DNA from: JAAYUJ01 sp963698165
Lineage (GTDB): Bacteria > Desulfobacterota > Syntrophobacteria > Syntrophobacterales > Syntrophobacteraceae
Length of the DNA: 64,000 nucleotides
NCBI GenBank assembly: GCA_963698165.1
Contig: CAVOPT010000019.1
Coordinates: forward strand, 10,753 to 74,752
Reading direction: 5' to 3'
The notes below the pieces were generated by a model. The model saw nothing but the letters and a program-made list of their open reading frames with translations. It ran no database searches and had not been told where the DNA came from. The translations under genes were made by a program, and so were the position numbers. Positions 45,184-54,572 of the stretch are shown here, piece by piece; the stretch's first letter is position 1, and each line of letters begins with the position of its first letter.

Positions 45184-46011
45184 ATGGCAAGAGTATTCAT
45201 ATCTCATAGCCACAGGGACAAGCCGACTGCCAAACAAGTATCGGCATATCTAAAGGAGAACTCAGCTGACGTCTGGATTGATGACGAGAAGATTCTCGTG
45301 GGTGATTCCATCCAGGAGAAGATCGGAGAAGGAATCCAGTCGTCAGATTTCGTCCTAGTCCTGCTTTCCAGCCAGAGCGTTAAATCAGGATGGGTCAAGA
45401 GGGAAATCGAAGCCAATCTTGGCGAGGAGATTTCAACCGGCAAAGTCAAGGTCCTCGGTGTGCTCTGCGAGAAGCTTGATGGGACTTGGTCGATTCCTCC
45501 CCTACTCGCAGGCAAGAAGTATGCAGACCTCTCACATGACTTCACGCTAGGTATGAAAGAGGTGATAATGGCTATTCGGGGCCATGTTCACGGTAATGGT
45601 CCCCCTCACATCCCACCTGTTATTAGGCCCAAAGATAGGAGTCGAATCAAATTCACTGAGAAGAGCGAAAATCCGAATCCTCTAACTTTCGAAACTGCTG
45701 AACGCCATATCACAATTGGTCGAGGACCAAATAACTCAATACGAATTCGTGATCAGAAAGTCTCCTGGGAACATGCTCAAATTACCTTAACGCAAGGGGG
45801 TTATCTTTATTGCCATTTAAGTACAAGAAATCCATCTAAACTACGTCGAAAAGGCGAAGAACATTTGCTTCGATCAGACATAAAGAAAGAAATAGAACTA
45901 AAGAATCAAGATCGGTTAATAATAGGTGATATGACCATTTTAGTAGAATTTGACTTGATGAGAGAGGATGCTGGATATACTACTACGGTGAAAGATCAAA
46001 GTGAGTCTTAA
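45184..46011 (+). CDS. TIR-FHA domain protein
   Basis: A 275-residue protein. Residues 1-135 are a TIR domain (RVFISHSHRDK, VWIDDEKILVGDSI, FVLVLLSSQSVKSGWVKREIE, with the presumed NAD-cleaving Glu74 after Trp70). Residues 165-265 are an FHA phosphothreonine-binding domain (ITIGRGPNNSIRI, VSWEHAQI). A small Pro-rich linker joins them. The kinase gene begins 2 bp downstream, so the FHA domain may read phosphorylation by that kinase and control TIR activity. Base composition is more AT-rich than in the eCIS genes, suggesting separate acquisition. Ribosome binding site GGAGG. Confidence 0.9.
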   Translation: MARVFISHSHRDKPTAKQVSAYLKENSADVWIDDEKILVGDSIQEKIGEGIQSSDFVLVLLSSQSVKSGWVKREIEANLGEEISTGKVKVLGVLCEKLDGTWSIPPLLAGKKYADLSHDFTLGMKEVIMAIRGHVHGNGPPHIPPVIRPKDRSRIKFTEKSENPNPLTFETAERHITIGRGPNNSIRIRDQKVSWEHAQITLTQGGYLYCHLSTRNPSKLRRKGEEHLLRSDIKKEIELKNQDRLIIGDMTILVEFDLMREDAGYTTTVKDQSES

Positions 46012-46013
46012 TT

Positions 46014-47180
46014 ATGTGTGAACATTATACTCCAACTCAACCACAATCAACAGCCGAAATTAAACTGGGCGGAGCTTCCTTTGATACATATGAAATAATT
46101 CGAACTATTAGTAAAGGTGGAATGGGAACAGTCTACATAGTTCGTGACAGAGAACATGGATGGTGTCTGGCTGCTAAGACGCTGAAATCTCCTGATGTTG
46201 CCGTTTTAGATGAAGAGCAAAACACACAATTTGCTGCCGAAATTGAACATTTGATTGAGATGCCCCCTAATATCCATGTCGTACAAATAGATAGTGTCAA
46301 GATATATAATGGAGAACTATATATCTTTATGGAATTTATTGACGGGATGGACTTGCGTGAAAAGCTAAACCGGTCGAAAGAGAAGAACATAGAGTGTGCT
46401 ACTGCCATTGATTATGCTTTACAACTGTGTGAAGGTCTGCTCTTCATTCATGAAAAGGGACGTATTCTTCATCTCGACGTCAAACCGGAAAATATCTTGA
46501 TTGACCCTCAAGGTGTAGTAAAAATTACGGACTTCGGTATCTCACGGGCTTCGCTATTACTTAGGCGGCAAACCATTCATTCTAAAATCGTTGGTACACC
46601 TCTCTATATGTCACCGGAACAGCTAAAAGGTGAACGTGTTGATATTTGGTCAGATATCTATTCATTTGGAATTGTCTTTTACGAAATGTTAACAGGGAGA
46701 CTACCTTACCCATTTGACATTCATACACATAAGTGTAAAAGCATGCTAAGAGAGAAACTGATGGAATTTCATAGAAGTGATTATGACTTCCACAAGGAGT
46801 TGTCTTACAAGAAGATCATATCTGAATTATCGGATGAGGTTGGAACAATTATTGGACATTGCCTGGCAAAATTACCAGCGCAGCGTGTCGTGGATTTTAG
46901 ATACTTACAGCTATGGATCGAACGTGAACTAGGTAGGGCTTCTAAGACTATCCCCGCGCAACTTCAAGAAGTGGACTTTCACCGGAAAGGCGTTAATTTG
47001 CAGGCCATTGGGAAACACAGTAAATCTTTAGAGTGGTTCAACCACGCATTATCTGTAAATCCACTCAATCCTAAAATATGGTTGGATGCTGCAACCTCAT
47101 GTGAGGCGTTGGGAATGAAAAGGGAAGCGGCAGATTTTCGTAACCGAGCCGGTCAAATTCTTGGAGGAAAACACTCGTGA
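46014..47180 (+). CDS. Ser/Thr protein kinase with C-terminal TPR
   Basis: A 388-residue Hanks-type kinase. Visible motifs: Gly loop ISKGGMGTVY, the ATP-binding Lys in LAAKTL, catalytic HLDVKPENI, metal-binding DFGIS and MSPEQL/SDIYSFGIVFYEMLTG. The catalytic Asp and both Lys residues are present, so it should be active. Residues 330-385 form a TPR-like pair (GKHSKSLEWFNHALSVNP, WLDAATSCEALGMKREA). No transmembrane segment. Strongly AT-rich. It overlaps the next gene by 4 bp (GTGA) and is the signalling partner of the TIR-FHA protein. Confidence 0.93.
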   Translation: MCEHYTPTQPQSTAEIKLGGASFDTYEIIRTISKGGMGTVYIVRDREHGWCLAAKTLKSPDVAVLDEEQNTQFAAEIEHLIEMPPNIHVVQIDSVKIYNGELYIFMEFIDGMDLREKLNRSKEKNIECATAIDYALQLCEGLLFIHEKGRILHLDVKPENILIDPQGVVKITDFGISRASLLLRRQTIHSKIVGTPLYMSPEQLKGERVDIWSDIYSFGIVFYEMLTGRLPYPFDIHTHKCKSMLREKLMEFHRSDYDFHKELSYKKIISELSDEVGTIIGHCLAKLPAQRVVDFRYLQLWIERELGRASKTIPAQLQEVDFHRKGVNLQAIGKHSKSLEWFNHALSVNPLNPKIWLDAATSCEALGMKREAADFRNRAGQILGGKHS

Positions 47181-49270
47181 GAAATATATTTACAAGATTC
47201 TTTCGACCCAAACTTCCTGAGCCGGCTGTGGCCACATTAACCACCATGGTGAAAACCCTCAACAGCGAAAGCAAGTGTAGCTCCGCTATGAGTTACATCT
47301 TAAGGGCCTTGGATTACGAGCCGCAAAATCGCTCCGTGCTGGAATTGGCACAATTGATTGTCTGGGGATGCATTGGAATTCATCACTCATGTGGTGAGCC
47401 GTTGGCCGAAGTGCAAATGAACGACTCAAGATTGGATAGTCTCTTTAGTGAGTGTGCTGAATGTCTCAATCAATGGATCCCAGGAACATCTGTGTTCGAA
47501 AGTCTGTTTGGTCCGAAAATGTTGATGATTTCTACAACCGGTGCGGGGGGACATTGCGGCAATTGCAAAAAAGCCTTTTGCGCAGGCCATGTTAAGGACC
47601 CTCTTCCCACAATTGAATTTGGGGGAAACCCGCATTGTCCATTATGTGGAAGTGAACTAGACTGCTATCATGTATTTGGCCGAAAAGCTCGGCAACCTCC
47701 ACGTTCAGGCAAAAAACTTGCCTATGTTGTTGTGGTCCGAGACGGTTTTATCGCGCCGGACAAAGAATACTGCCTGAAAGTTTTCCGGCATTCAAGCAAT
47801 GATGTATTAGAAGACTTACCCTCCGTTGTTGCAATGGATTTACAACCTTGGGAATATCGGGCTGAACGTGTCCTTGATAAGGTAAGAGAATGGTTAAAGA
47901 CTCAGCGAATGTATACAGTTGCGGCGGATCGAGTGAACATCTGGTCAGGCTTGGATACCGAATCAAACACTCGTTTTCACCTAGTAAAGATATGGAACAC
48001 GTTGCCCAAGGTGACCTTGCAGAATCTTTTCACCATCCCACAATGCTCTGAAAACTTCCCTTTTGAAACCGCAACGTTAACGGAGAAGTCGCAAACTGCC
48101 TACCGACACACAGCGGCACCTAGGACATGCTCTCCCCCAGGTGTCACGAACCAATCAAGTGCAAGTGCTGAGCAAGAATTTGTTGGGTTGTACGAGCAGT
48201 ACTTGATTGAGGGCCTGGGTGGTTTTCCTGATCCCCGACAGGTAGTGCCTTCGCAACTCGAGACATTGAACAAAACGGCCGTCAACAAGGCAGGCGATGT
48301 CCTCATACGAAAATATAACCTTTCCGAGCAGGAAGCTGCCAAGATCGCGGAACGAGCGATTAAATTGATGGTGGACGCGACGACGGGCACGGTGGAAGAG
48401 AACGAGACTCCCGCAGCAACTTCACGAGGAACAGAAGGATCACGAACGGCGGCGCTTGGCACTCCTCAAATAGCCTTAAATGAGGCACTCGTCGCAGTCT
48501 CGGTGAAGGGCTGGGAAGTGTACCAGAAAGACAGAGACGAGGCGCTTCGATGGTTTGATGGGAAGGGATTCCCAAACCCTGGCCACAAGGAATCGTCAGA
48601 CGTCCGCTGGTTGATGGACATGTCGAGGCGAGCAGATGATAGTTCATTGTGGGATGAGGCGTGGGGCGGTTTTCATTATGCTCTTGTTGGTGCTCTTGCC
48701 CTGAACATGGCGGACCAAGTTCCGGACATCTGTTGGTATCTAGGCCGAGCACAAACAGGAAGGACACAGTACAACTTGGCCACGCTCTATCTTGAGACTG
48801 CCTACAATCTCGCGCAACGGCTGAAGAACAAGGATCTGGGTTTTCGGGCTCTTCTCGCAGCAGCCGTAGTCGGGAAACTGATCAATAAGCCAGATGTTGT
48901 TCAACAGGCCTACTTACGGGCCAAGATATTTCTCTTTCCGCCTGATGGTGACTTATCCTTCTCCGCTCGGGCAGCAATGGCGCTTTTCCAGGAAGGGAAG
49001 AAAAATCAAGAATGGCGTAATGGCGGTAAGCCGGTGCGGTATTGCTTGGTTCACGCGAGCGGGTTGTATCAGGTTAGTCTTGACATCAACCGTAGATTGA
49101 ATGACAAGCGAGCCATCTCCATCACACTAATGAACCTGGGTGTTGTTTGGAAGAACCTTGGGCAAGAAGATCGCGCATTAAGATGCTGGCGGGAGACTAT
49201 TCCGTTGCTCATAGAACTTCAAGATCAACATAACCTTGATCTAGTCAATCTCTGGATGAGCGAACAATAA
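47177..49270 (+). CDS. Zinc-cysteine and helical-repeat protein of the TIR/kinase operon
   Basis: A 697-residue protein. Residues 1-95 are helical; residues 118-165 hold a probable zinc site (HCGNCKKAFCAGH, HCPLCGSELDC), then a beta-rich domain (LAYVVVVRDGFI, ECCLKVFRHSS-like). From about residue 430 the protein is helical with TPR-like units (WEVYQKDRDEALRWFD, TLYLETAYNLAQRLKNKDLGFRALLAA, ISITLMNLGVVWKNLGQEDRALRCW). No enzyme active site is recognised. The arrangement suggests a sensor or scaffold that recruits or triggers the kinase and TIR proteins. No match to a named defence family comes to mind. Confidence 0.8.
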   Translation: MRNIFTRFFRPKLPEPAVATLTTMVKTLNSESKCSSAMSYILRALDYEPQNRSVLELAQLIVWGCIGIHHSCGEPLAEVQMNDSRLDSLFSECAECLNQWIPGTSVFESLFGPKMLMISTTGAGGHCGNCKKAFCAGHVKDPLPTIEFGGNPHCPLCGSELDCYHVFGRKARQPPRSGKKLAYVVVVRDGFIAPDKEYCLKVFRHSSNDVLEDLPSVVAMDLQPWEYRAERVLDKVREWLKTQRMYTVAADRVNIWSGLDTESNTRFHLVKIWNTLPKVTLQNLFTIPQCSENFPFETATLTEKSQTAYRHTAAPRTCSPPGVTNQSSASAEQEFVGLYEQYLIEGLGGFPDPRQVVPSQLETLNKTAVNKAGDVLIRKYNLSEQEAAKIAERAIKLMVDATTGTVEENETPAATSRGTEGSRTAALGTPQIALNEALVAVSVKGWEVYQKDRDEALRWFDGKGFPNPGHKESSDVRWLMDMSRRADDSSLWDEAWGGFHYALVGALALNMADQVPDICWYLGRAQTGRTQYNLATLYLETAYNLAQRLKNKDLGFRALLAAAVVGKLINKPDVVQQAYLRAKIFLFPPDGDLSFSARAAMALFQEGKKNQEWRNGGKPVRYCLVHASGLYQVSLDINRRLNDKRAISITLMNLGVVWKNLGQEDRALRCWRETIPLLIELQDQHNLDLVNLWMSEQ

Positions 49271-49341
49271 ACCCTGAATTGAGCGATTCACTCTCTGAAA
49301 GCCCTTAGAAAATGCCTTGCCATGCGGGCGGGGATAAACCC

Positions 49342-50737
49342 CATAAGCGCTCAAATAAGAAGCTTGACTTTTAAATGATTCTGTCATAGTGTTGTTTCAC
49401 TATGAACCCACTACAAACGCTTGATGACTGGGAGATCCTTTTGAGCTTTTTGCCAGCAGGCTGGGCAGAAAAGGCTTTCGAACTAGGCGCCCTCGCCCGC
49501 AAGCGAAAAATTGATTCGCCTCAAACCTTGCTTCGTGTTTTGCTGATCCACCTGGCTGATGGCAAGTCCTTGCGGACGACAGCGGCTTACAGCCAGGAAG
49601 TTCAGCTGTGTAGTGTGAATGATGTCTCCTTGCTCCACAGGCTAAGAGCCTCCGAGAGCTGGTTCAGGTGGATGTCCCAAGGGATCGCAAAAGACCTTCG
49701 AGGCTCCCAGCTTCCGGACACTCTCGGCCGCAAGTTTCGGGTGCGCATTGTCGACGGGACCGCAGTCAGTGAACCCGGAAGCACGGGAAGCGATTGGCGG
49801 GTTCACTACTGCCTCCAGTTGCCTGACCTTCGATGCGACACCTTCACCGTCACGAGTACGGGAGTGGGGGAAGATTTTCAGAGGTACTCCATCGAGGAAG
49901 GAGACCTTCTGATTGCCGACCGGGGATACTGCAAACGGGCAGGCATTTGCCATGTCCTTGGGCACGGCGGAGACGTGCTCGTTCGCTTTCATTCCTCCAA
50001 TCTCCCCCTCTTCACATACAAAGGAGGAACGCTAGAGCCGCTAAAGCTTCTCCGAACCCTCGGGGCGGGAACATATGGAGATTGGAATGTCTGGTTCCGC
50101 TCTCCGGTAAACGGTGATCTGATCAAGGGCCGCCTTTGCGCCATACGCAAAAGCAAAGAAGCCATCGAGCTTGCAAAAAAGAAGCTTCGAATCAAGGCCT
50201 CAAGGCAGCAAAGGGAGCTGCGACCAGAGACTTTGGAGCACGCCGAGTATGTGAGCCTGTTTACCACAACGAACCGTTTCTCTCTAAAGGCCGAGGACAT
50301 CTTGAATCTGTACCGCGACCGCTGGCAAATTGAGCTGGTGTTCAAAAGGCTCAAGGGCATCATCGGATTAGGGAATCTGCCGAAGCAAAATCCGGAGAGC
50401 GCTCTTGCCTGGTTACAAGGAAAGCTCTTTGTCGCTCTCCTGGTTGAGAGATTGCACCAGGAGGCGGAATTCATTTCCCCCTGGGGATATCCAATCTCCA
50501 GCCCCGCCCAAGGATAAGGAAGGATCCGGCAATCAGAGAGTAAGGAGCCCTTGGCGGGAGTTCGAGTTTTGGTTTATGTTGGTCCAACATGCTGTGGTTC
50601 CAAAACTTTCTATCCCAATGGCATTCCAGAACTGGCCGAGGATAAGGCGCAATCTCATGGAAAACGCCCGGAGTAGAACGGTTCTATTTAGTGCCGTGAA
50701 GTCTTAATCATAAATGTTCCTTATTTGAGCGCTTATG
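49342..50737 (+). mobile_element. IS4-family insertion sequence
   Basis: Ends are perfect 18-bp inverted repeats (CATAAGCGCTCAAATAAG and its complement at 50720-50737). An 11-bp direct repeat gggataaaccc lies at 49331-49341 and 50738-50748; 10-13 bp is usual for IS4. The element carries one transposase gene in plus orientation. It entered a palindromic intergenic repeat. Confidence 0.92.
49402..50517 (+). CDS. IS4-family transposase, probably frameshifted near the C-terminus
   Basis: A 371-residue reading frame with DDE motifs D in RIVDGTAV, D in LIADRGYCK and E in the YRDRWQIELVFKRLKG block. The frame stops at 50517, but the neighbouring +1 frame continues with a typical family tail (SPWREFEFWFMLVQHAVVPKL...WPRIRRNLMENARSR) to about 50707. 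A single-base change near 50505 therefore truncates the protein by roughly 60 residues, so the copy may be inactive unless frameshifting occurs. Confidence 0.88.
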   Translation: MNPLQTLDDWEILLSFLPAGWAEKAFELGALARKRKIDSPQTLLRVLLIHLADGKSLRTTAAYSQEVQLCSVNDVSLLHRLRASESWFRWMSQGIAKDLRGSQLPDTLGRKFRVRIVDGTAVSEPGSTGSDWRVHYCLQLPDLRCDTFTVTSTGVGEDFQRYSIEEGDLLIADRGYCKRAGICHVLGHGGDVLVRFHSSNLPLFTYKGGTLEPLKLLRTLGAGTYGDWNVWFRSPVNGDLIKGRLCAIRKSKEAIELAKKKLRIKASRQQRELRPETLEHAEYVSLFTTTNRFSLKAEDILNLYRDRWQIELVFKRLKGIIGLGNLPKQNPESALAWLQGKLFVALLVERLHQEAEFISPWGYPISSPAQG

Positions 50738-50820
50738 GGGATAAACCCCGCCCCTACGATGTGGGTTAAAGGACATTTTCGTAGGGGAGGGCTTTACGCC
50801 CTCCCGCAGTGACAAGCATG

Positions 50821-51193
50821 ATGGAAAATCGCTCACTTTAGGTAAACATCTGTCGAACTTTCGCTGGAGCGGACGAAAAAGCTAGACGCCTTGGGCGCTC
50901 AGGAAAGTGGACCCACTTTTGCTCAACATAAATGACCCTGGTGGTGCGCAACACCTTTGCACAGACATGACAGCGATCGGCTGAGGTCTTGTCTGTAGTC
51001 TGCTTTGTCTTGATTCTTCCCCCTGCACATATCCAGAATGGATCTTCTTCGAGGCATCTGATTTCTATTCTTGCCTACAGTGGACGGGTTCGCCGGGCGA
51101 ATCAGATGGAGGCCAATGAGCGAGGAGGGAGACGCCGAGTGTACTTCCATCCAAAGCGTCTGGAGACACTCAAGGCTATAGGAAGGGGAATGG
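50821..51193. other. Degenerate region, probable right end of an old IS21-type element
   Basis: No intact gene. The stretch ggaaagtggacccacttttgc near 50899-50919 resembles the terminal repeat of IS21-family elements, and an istB remnant follows on the minus strand. Short open frames on both strands have no recognisable products. Confidence 0.4.
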
Positions 51194-51365
51194 TTACGAA
51201 GAGGAGGGTGTTGGTTGGTGTTGTTCTTCCGGGACCCGCAGAGAAGGGCCTCCCACATGGATGGTGACACAATGATGCTGGAGACGGTTGAGGAGGGCAT
51301 CGACCAGGGATTTACGCTGGAAGAGAGCGTACCAGTCGGCATACACGAGGTTTAATGCAGAGTCC
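51194..51365 (-). pseudogene. IstB-like (IS21 helper ATPase) C-terminal remnant
   Basis: The minus strand reads LVYADWYALFQRKSLVDALL, NRLQHHCVTIHVGGPSLRVP and a stop (51194-51196). This is the C-terminus of an IS21 IstB-type ATPase. The gene is cut at about 51365, next to the left end of the first recombinase trio, which therefore probably inserted into istB. Confidence 0.65.
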
Positions 51366-51504
51366 ATCGTTATGCGGACAGGAGGATCTTCAGCTCCGGC
51401 AGTAATGCAGTCATTTCAGTGAAATAGGGTTGCCTTGCACTTCTGGCTACTCCGCATAATAGTGACGTCCTTTTGACCTAAACTTTGCACAGAAGGAGGA
51501 CGTC

Positions 51505-52752
51505 ATGTTTGAAGAGTTTTTCGATGGTGCTTCACGGGTTCAAGCGCTTCGGGACAGTCCGGGTGGGCCGTTACTTGAGGGATTCGCTAAAGAACTATTC
51601 CAGGTGCGCTACGCTGAGATTACCGCCCGCAGGCACATCCGGGCGGCTGAACATCTTATTTGTTGGTCGGACAGCGAAGGCATACCCCTCTCGAGTTTGA
51701 CAGAAAAGCTTCTTGAGAGTTTCGATCGCCATCTGAGTGAATGCCGATGCCCGGGTTTCGGCCATGCCCACCGGCTAGACTTGCTCAATGGCGCACGCTT
51801 ATTCCTGAGATACCTGCGAGGTGCTGGCAAAATCACCACATCCTGTAACGATCCAACGGTTCAAGATCCAGCCCTCCTCGTTGCATTCTACCATTGGATG
51901 CGCAAGCAACGGGGAACCAGTGAGCCTACCCTCTACAACTACAGCCTCTCGATCCGGGAACTGCTGAAGCGCTTTGGTGAGGACCCGAGCAGGCTTGAGG
52001 CCAAGAGCCTCCGGCAGTTTGTCCTGGAAAGGAGTCAACAGTGTGGGTGGGCGGCAGCAAAAACATGTACAACGGCACTTCGCATGTTTCTTCGTTTTCT
52101 AATTGCTGAAGGCAAGTGTTCCGCGAACCTGTTCGGAGCCATCCCGGTTCTGGCGCATTGGCGCCTATCTTCCCTGCCACGATACCTGCAATCGGACGAA
52201 GTGGAGCGGGTCGTTTCTTCCTGTGATCCAAGCTCTTCGGTAGGCAGGCGAGATAGAGCAATTCTGCTTCTCCTCGCACGCCCGGGACTTCGGGCGGGCG
52301 ATATCGTCCAACTTCGTCTGAGCGATATCAATTGGCGCGACGCCGAGATCTGCGTATCGGGGAAGGGACGTCGCGAAGTTCGGCTACCTCTGACTCAGGA
52401 AGTTGGATGTGCACTGGTAGCCTATCTGCAAGACGGCCGACCTCAAACCGAGACCGATGTGTTGTTTCTTCGCTCTCGTGCTCCCTTTCGCGCCTTCTCC
52501 TCCCACTGTACAGTCTCCGTCATCGTTGAACGGGCGATGCGCCGAGCGGGAGTCACCTGCCAGAGTCGCGGTGCGGCCCATGTTCTCAGACATTCCGCGG
52601 CAACCTCCATGTTACGGCAGGGGGCATCGCTACAGGACATCGCCGACGTCCTTCGGCATCGTTCCATCGAGACTACGCAGATCTACGCCAAAGTGGATGT
52701 GAACGTCCTGCGCCAGATTGCTCAGCCCTGGCTGGAGGTGCGGCCATGCTAG
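51505..52752 (+). CDS. Tyrosine recombinase, first gene of trio 1 (RitA-like)
   Basis: A 415-residue Xer/integrase-type recombinase. The catalytic set is visible: Arg in GLRAGDIVQL, HxxR in HVLRHSAATSML, His and Tyr in LRHRSIETTQIYAKV. The N-terminal half has SAM-like core-binding segments. AAGGAGGACGTC precedes the ATG. It overlaps the next recombinase gene by 7 bp, as in recombinase-in-trio (RIT) elements. A short inverted pair (ttatgcgga at 51370, tccgcataa at 51451) marks the likely element end. Confidence 0.92.
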   Translation: MFEEFFDGASRVQALRDSPGGPLLEGFAKELFQVRYAEITARRHIRAAEHLICWSDSEGIPLSSLTEKLLESFDRHLSECRCPGFGHAHRLDLLNGARLFLRYLRGAGKITTSCNDPTVQDPALLVAFYHWMRKQRGTSEPTLYNYSLSIRELLKRFGEDPSRLEAKSLRQFVLERSQQCGWAAAKTCTTALRMFLRFLIAEGKCSANLFGAIPVLAHWRLSSLPRYLQSDEVERVVSSCDPSSSVGRRDRAILLLLARPGLRAGDIVQLRLSDINWRDAEICVSGKGRREVRLPLTQEVGCALVAYLQDGRPQTETDVLFLRSRAPFRAFSSHCTVSVIVERAMRRAGVTCQSRGAAHVLRHSAATSMLRQGASLQDIADVLRHRSIETTQIYAKVDVNVLRQIAQPWLEVRPC

Positions 52753-53687
52753 CTCAAGCCGTGGAGTCGTATCTGGCGGTGCGCCGTGCTTGCGGGTTCG
52801 AGCTCAAATGCCAAGGCAGTCTCTTGCGCGGTTTTGCCATCTTCTCGGATGCAAGAGGGAAACATCACATTTGCTCTGATGTCGCGATGGAGTGGGCCGC
52901 ATTGACAGGATCGGCCCATCAGCACGCCCGCCGACTCGACGAAGTGATTCGCTTCAGCCGCTATCTCCGGGCCGAGGATCCATCTCATGAGCTGCCGCCA
53001 CCTGTTTTTGGCAGTGAGAAGCGCCCGCGGCCCATCCCGTACATCTTCTCCCGCGAGGACATCCAGCGTCTCGTGCAGGCGGCATCGGAGGCTGGTTACC
53101 GTACTTTGCGTCGTAAGACCTACAGTACGCTCTTCGCTCTGCTGGCATGCACTGGATTGCGTGTGTCCGAGGCAATCCAGCTGCGCTATGGGGATATCAC
53201 CCCGGACGGGCTGGTGATTCGATGCTCCAAGTTTCGCAAGAGCCGTCTTGTGCCCTTGCATGAAACCGCGCAAGCCGGAATCCAACGCTATCTCAAAGAC
53301 CGCCGCCCCTATGCTCCCTTCGATGACCATCTATTCATTTCGCTGCGAAGAAAAAAGTTGCGCATCGAAGATGTTGAGGCAGCATTCCAGACAGCGGTTG
53401 ACAAGATCGGCCTACGGAGAGGAGAGGGGCTACCACGCCCTACACCTCACTCCCTTCGCCATACCTTTGCCGTGAGAGCCCTGGAAACCTGCCCGGATGG
53501 TCGCGATCACATTACACAACACATGTTGGCGCTCTCTACCTACCTTGGTCATGGCAAGGTTTCCCATACCTACTGGTATCTGGAAGCAGTGCCGGAACTG
53601 ATGAGAAACATCGCGCAGCGCTGTGAAAGCTTCTATGAACCCAAATGTCAGTTGGATCGTTGCCTGTCAACGGAACCCACGACCTGA
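52746..53687 (+). CDS. Tyrosine recombinase, second gene of trio 1 (RitB-like)
   Basis: A 313-residue recombinase with Arg in TGLRVSEAIQL, HxxR in PHSLRHTFAVRAL and His/Tyr in LGHGKVSHTYWYLEAV. The length and the opening AVESYLAVRRACGFELK are typical of the second RIT recombinase. In intact trios the third gene overlaps this stop; here 2.7 kb with a helix-turn-helix/DDE pair intervenes. Confidence 0.92.
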   Translation: MLAQAVESYLAVRRACGFELKCQGSLLRGFAIFSDARGKHHICSDVAMEWAALTGSAHQHARRLDEVIRFSRYLRAEDPSHELPPPVFGSEKRPRPIPYIFSREDIQRLVQAASEAGYRTLRRKTYSTLFALLACTGLRVSEAIQLRYGDITPDGLVIRCSKFRKSRLVPLHETAQAGIQRYLKDRRPYAPFDDHLFISLRRKKLRIEDVEAAFQTAVDKIGLRRGEGLPRPTPHSLRHTFAVRALETCPDGRDHITQHMLALSTYLGHGKVSHTYWYLEAVPELMRNIAQRCESFYEPKCQLDRCLSTEPTT

Positions 53688-53850
53688 CATGCCATACTTG
53701 ACCACTGTTTTGTGAAGCTGGCCCCTCGGTACGCTGCATTGACTCCCGAGATGTACCCGAGCATAACATGCTGAATACAAAGAAAAGATTGGATTCGTCG
53801 TTCAATTTGTCCAAGTCCTGGCAGGACTTGGCAAGCCTGTTTCATTCTGA

Positions 53851-53899
53851 TAAAGTATTGCATTATTTCATCAGATATTCGGTTGTATGCAATACTTTA
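53851..53899. promoter_or_regulatory. Palindromic site before the helix-turn-helix/DDE pair
   Basis: Perfect 13-bp arms, taaagtattgcat at 53851-53863 and atgcaatacttta at 53887-53899, are separated by 23 bp. The site ends 13 bp before the ATG of the helix-turn-helix gene. It could be an operator for that protein or one end of the inserted element. Confidence 0.55.
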
Positions 53900-53912
53900 T
53901 CAGGAGCCTGGC

Positions 53913-54572
53913 ATGCCACTCAAACCGAAGCCAAGCGAACGCCTCTCTGCCCTTTTCCTCGAACAGCCTTGCTGGAGGATCGAACCCCTGGCTGCCGAAT
54001 TGACCTATTCCATCCCTTCCGTTCGGCGGTTTCTTGCCGAGGTTGGATACTACAGCAGTTTCACACACAACGGAGGCTGCTATACGCTTCGCTCGATCCC
54101 GCATTTCGACCGCGACGGGCTGTGGTTCACCAGCAACATCGGCTTCTCGCGCTCAGGCAGCCTGACCAATACTCTGGTGGATATGACCACCCGCAGCGCG
54201 GCAGGCATGAGCGCGGAGCAGCTTGGCGCAAAGCTCCGATGCAGGTGCCATTCCGTTCTCGTTCAGCTGTGCAGACAAGGCAGGCTCCAACGGCAGAAGA
54301 TAGGCATCTCTCACGTCTACCTTGCCGTCGATCCCGAGATTGCGGCCGTTCAGCGCCAGAGCGTCGAAAGCCTCTTGGCAGTTCAGCTTCCAGCGGAAAT
54401 CGCGGTTCTCATTTTGGCGGAATTTGTCCGCAAGCCCGACTCGACCTTCGAGCAACTGGCCAAAGCGATCTCTCGCGACAAAGGGGTTACCGTCAAGGCG
54501 GCGCAGATCGAGAGGCTTTTCGATCAGCACGATCTAAAAAAAACGACCCGAACTGCGCGGCCAAATCCCTGA
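53913..54572 (+). CDS. Helix-turn-helix accessory protein of a DDE element
   Basis: A 219-residue protein. The ATG at 53913 follows CAGGAG; an upstream TTG at 53883 lies inside the palindrome and is not used. Winged-helix-like segments appear near the start (LAAELTYSIPSVRRFLAEVGYYS, then GCYTLRSIPHFDRDGLWF) and in the middle (SAEQLGAKLRCRCHSVLVQLCRQGRLQRQ). Its stop overlaps the start of the DDE gene (TGATG... overlap), so the two proteins form a unit. Function inferred as DNA-binding partner of the transposase. Confidence 0.6.
   Translation: MPLKPKPSERLSALFLEQPCWRIEPLAAELTYSIPSVRRFLAEVGYYSSFTHNGGCYTLRSIPHFDRDGLWFTSNIGFSRSGSLTNTLVDMTTRSAAGMSAEQLGAKLRCRCHSVLVQLCRQGRLQRQKIGISHVYLAVDPEIAAVQRQSVESLLAVQLPAEIAVLILAEFVRKPDSTFEQLAKAISRDKGVTVKAAQIERLFDQHDLKKTTRTARPNP

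Larger units (their letters stand above)
49321..50820. repeat. Palindromic intergenic repeat interrupted by the IS4 element
   Basis: Removing the IS4 and one target copy leaves a sequence with gcggggataaaccccgcccctacg followed by cgtaggggagggctttacgccctcccgc. The two halves are inverted-repeat-like. Such 'cgtaggggcgggg...' elements are dispersed in many bacterial genomes; here it serves as an insertion target. Confidence 0.6.

Noticed and set aside
50923..51342. 139-codon minus-strand frame over the IS21 relic
   Set aside because: The neighbouring minus frame encodes a recognisable IstB C-terminus; this frame is its shadow.
53768..54571. N-terminal extension of the DDE transposase frame
   Set aside because: Overlaps the helix-turn-helix gene in another frame, is Arg/Pro-rich, and the ATG at 54572 overlaps the upstream stop.
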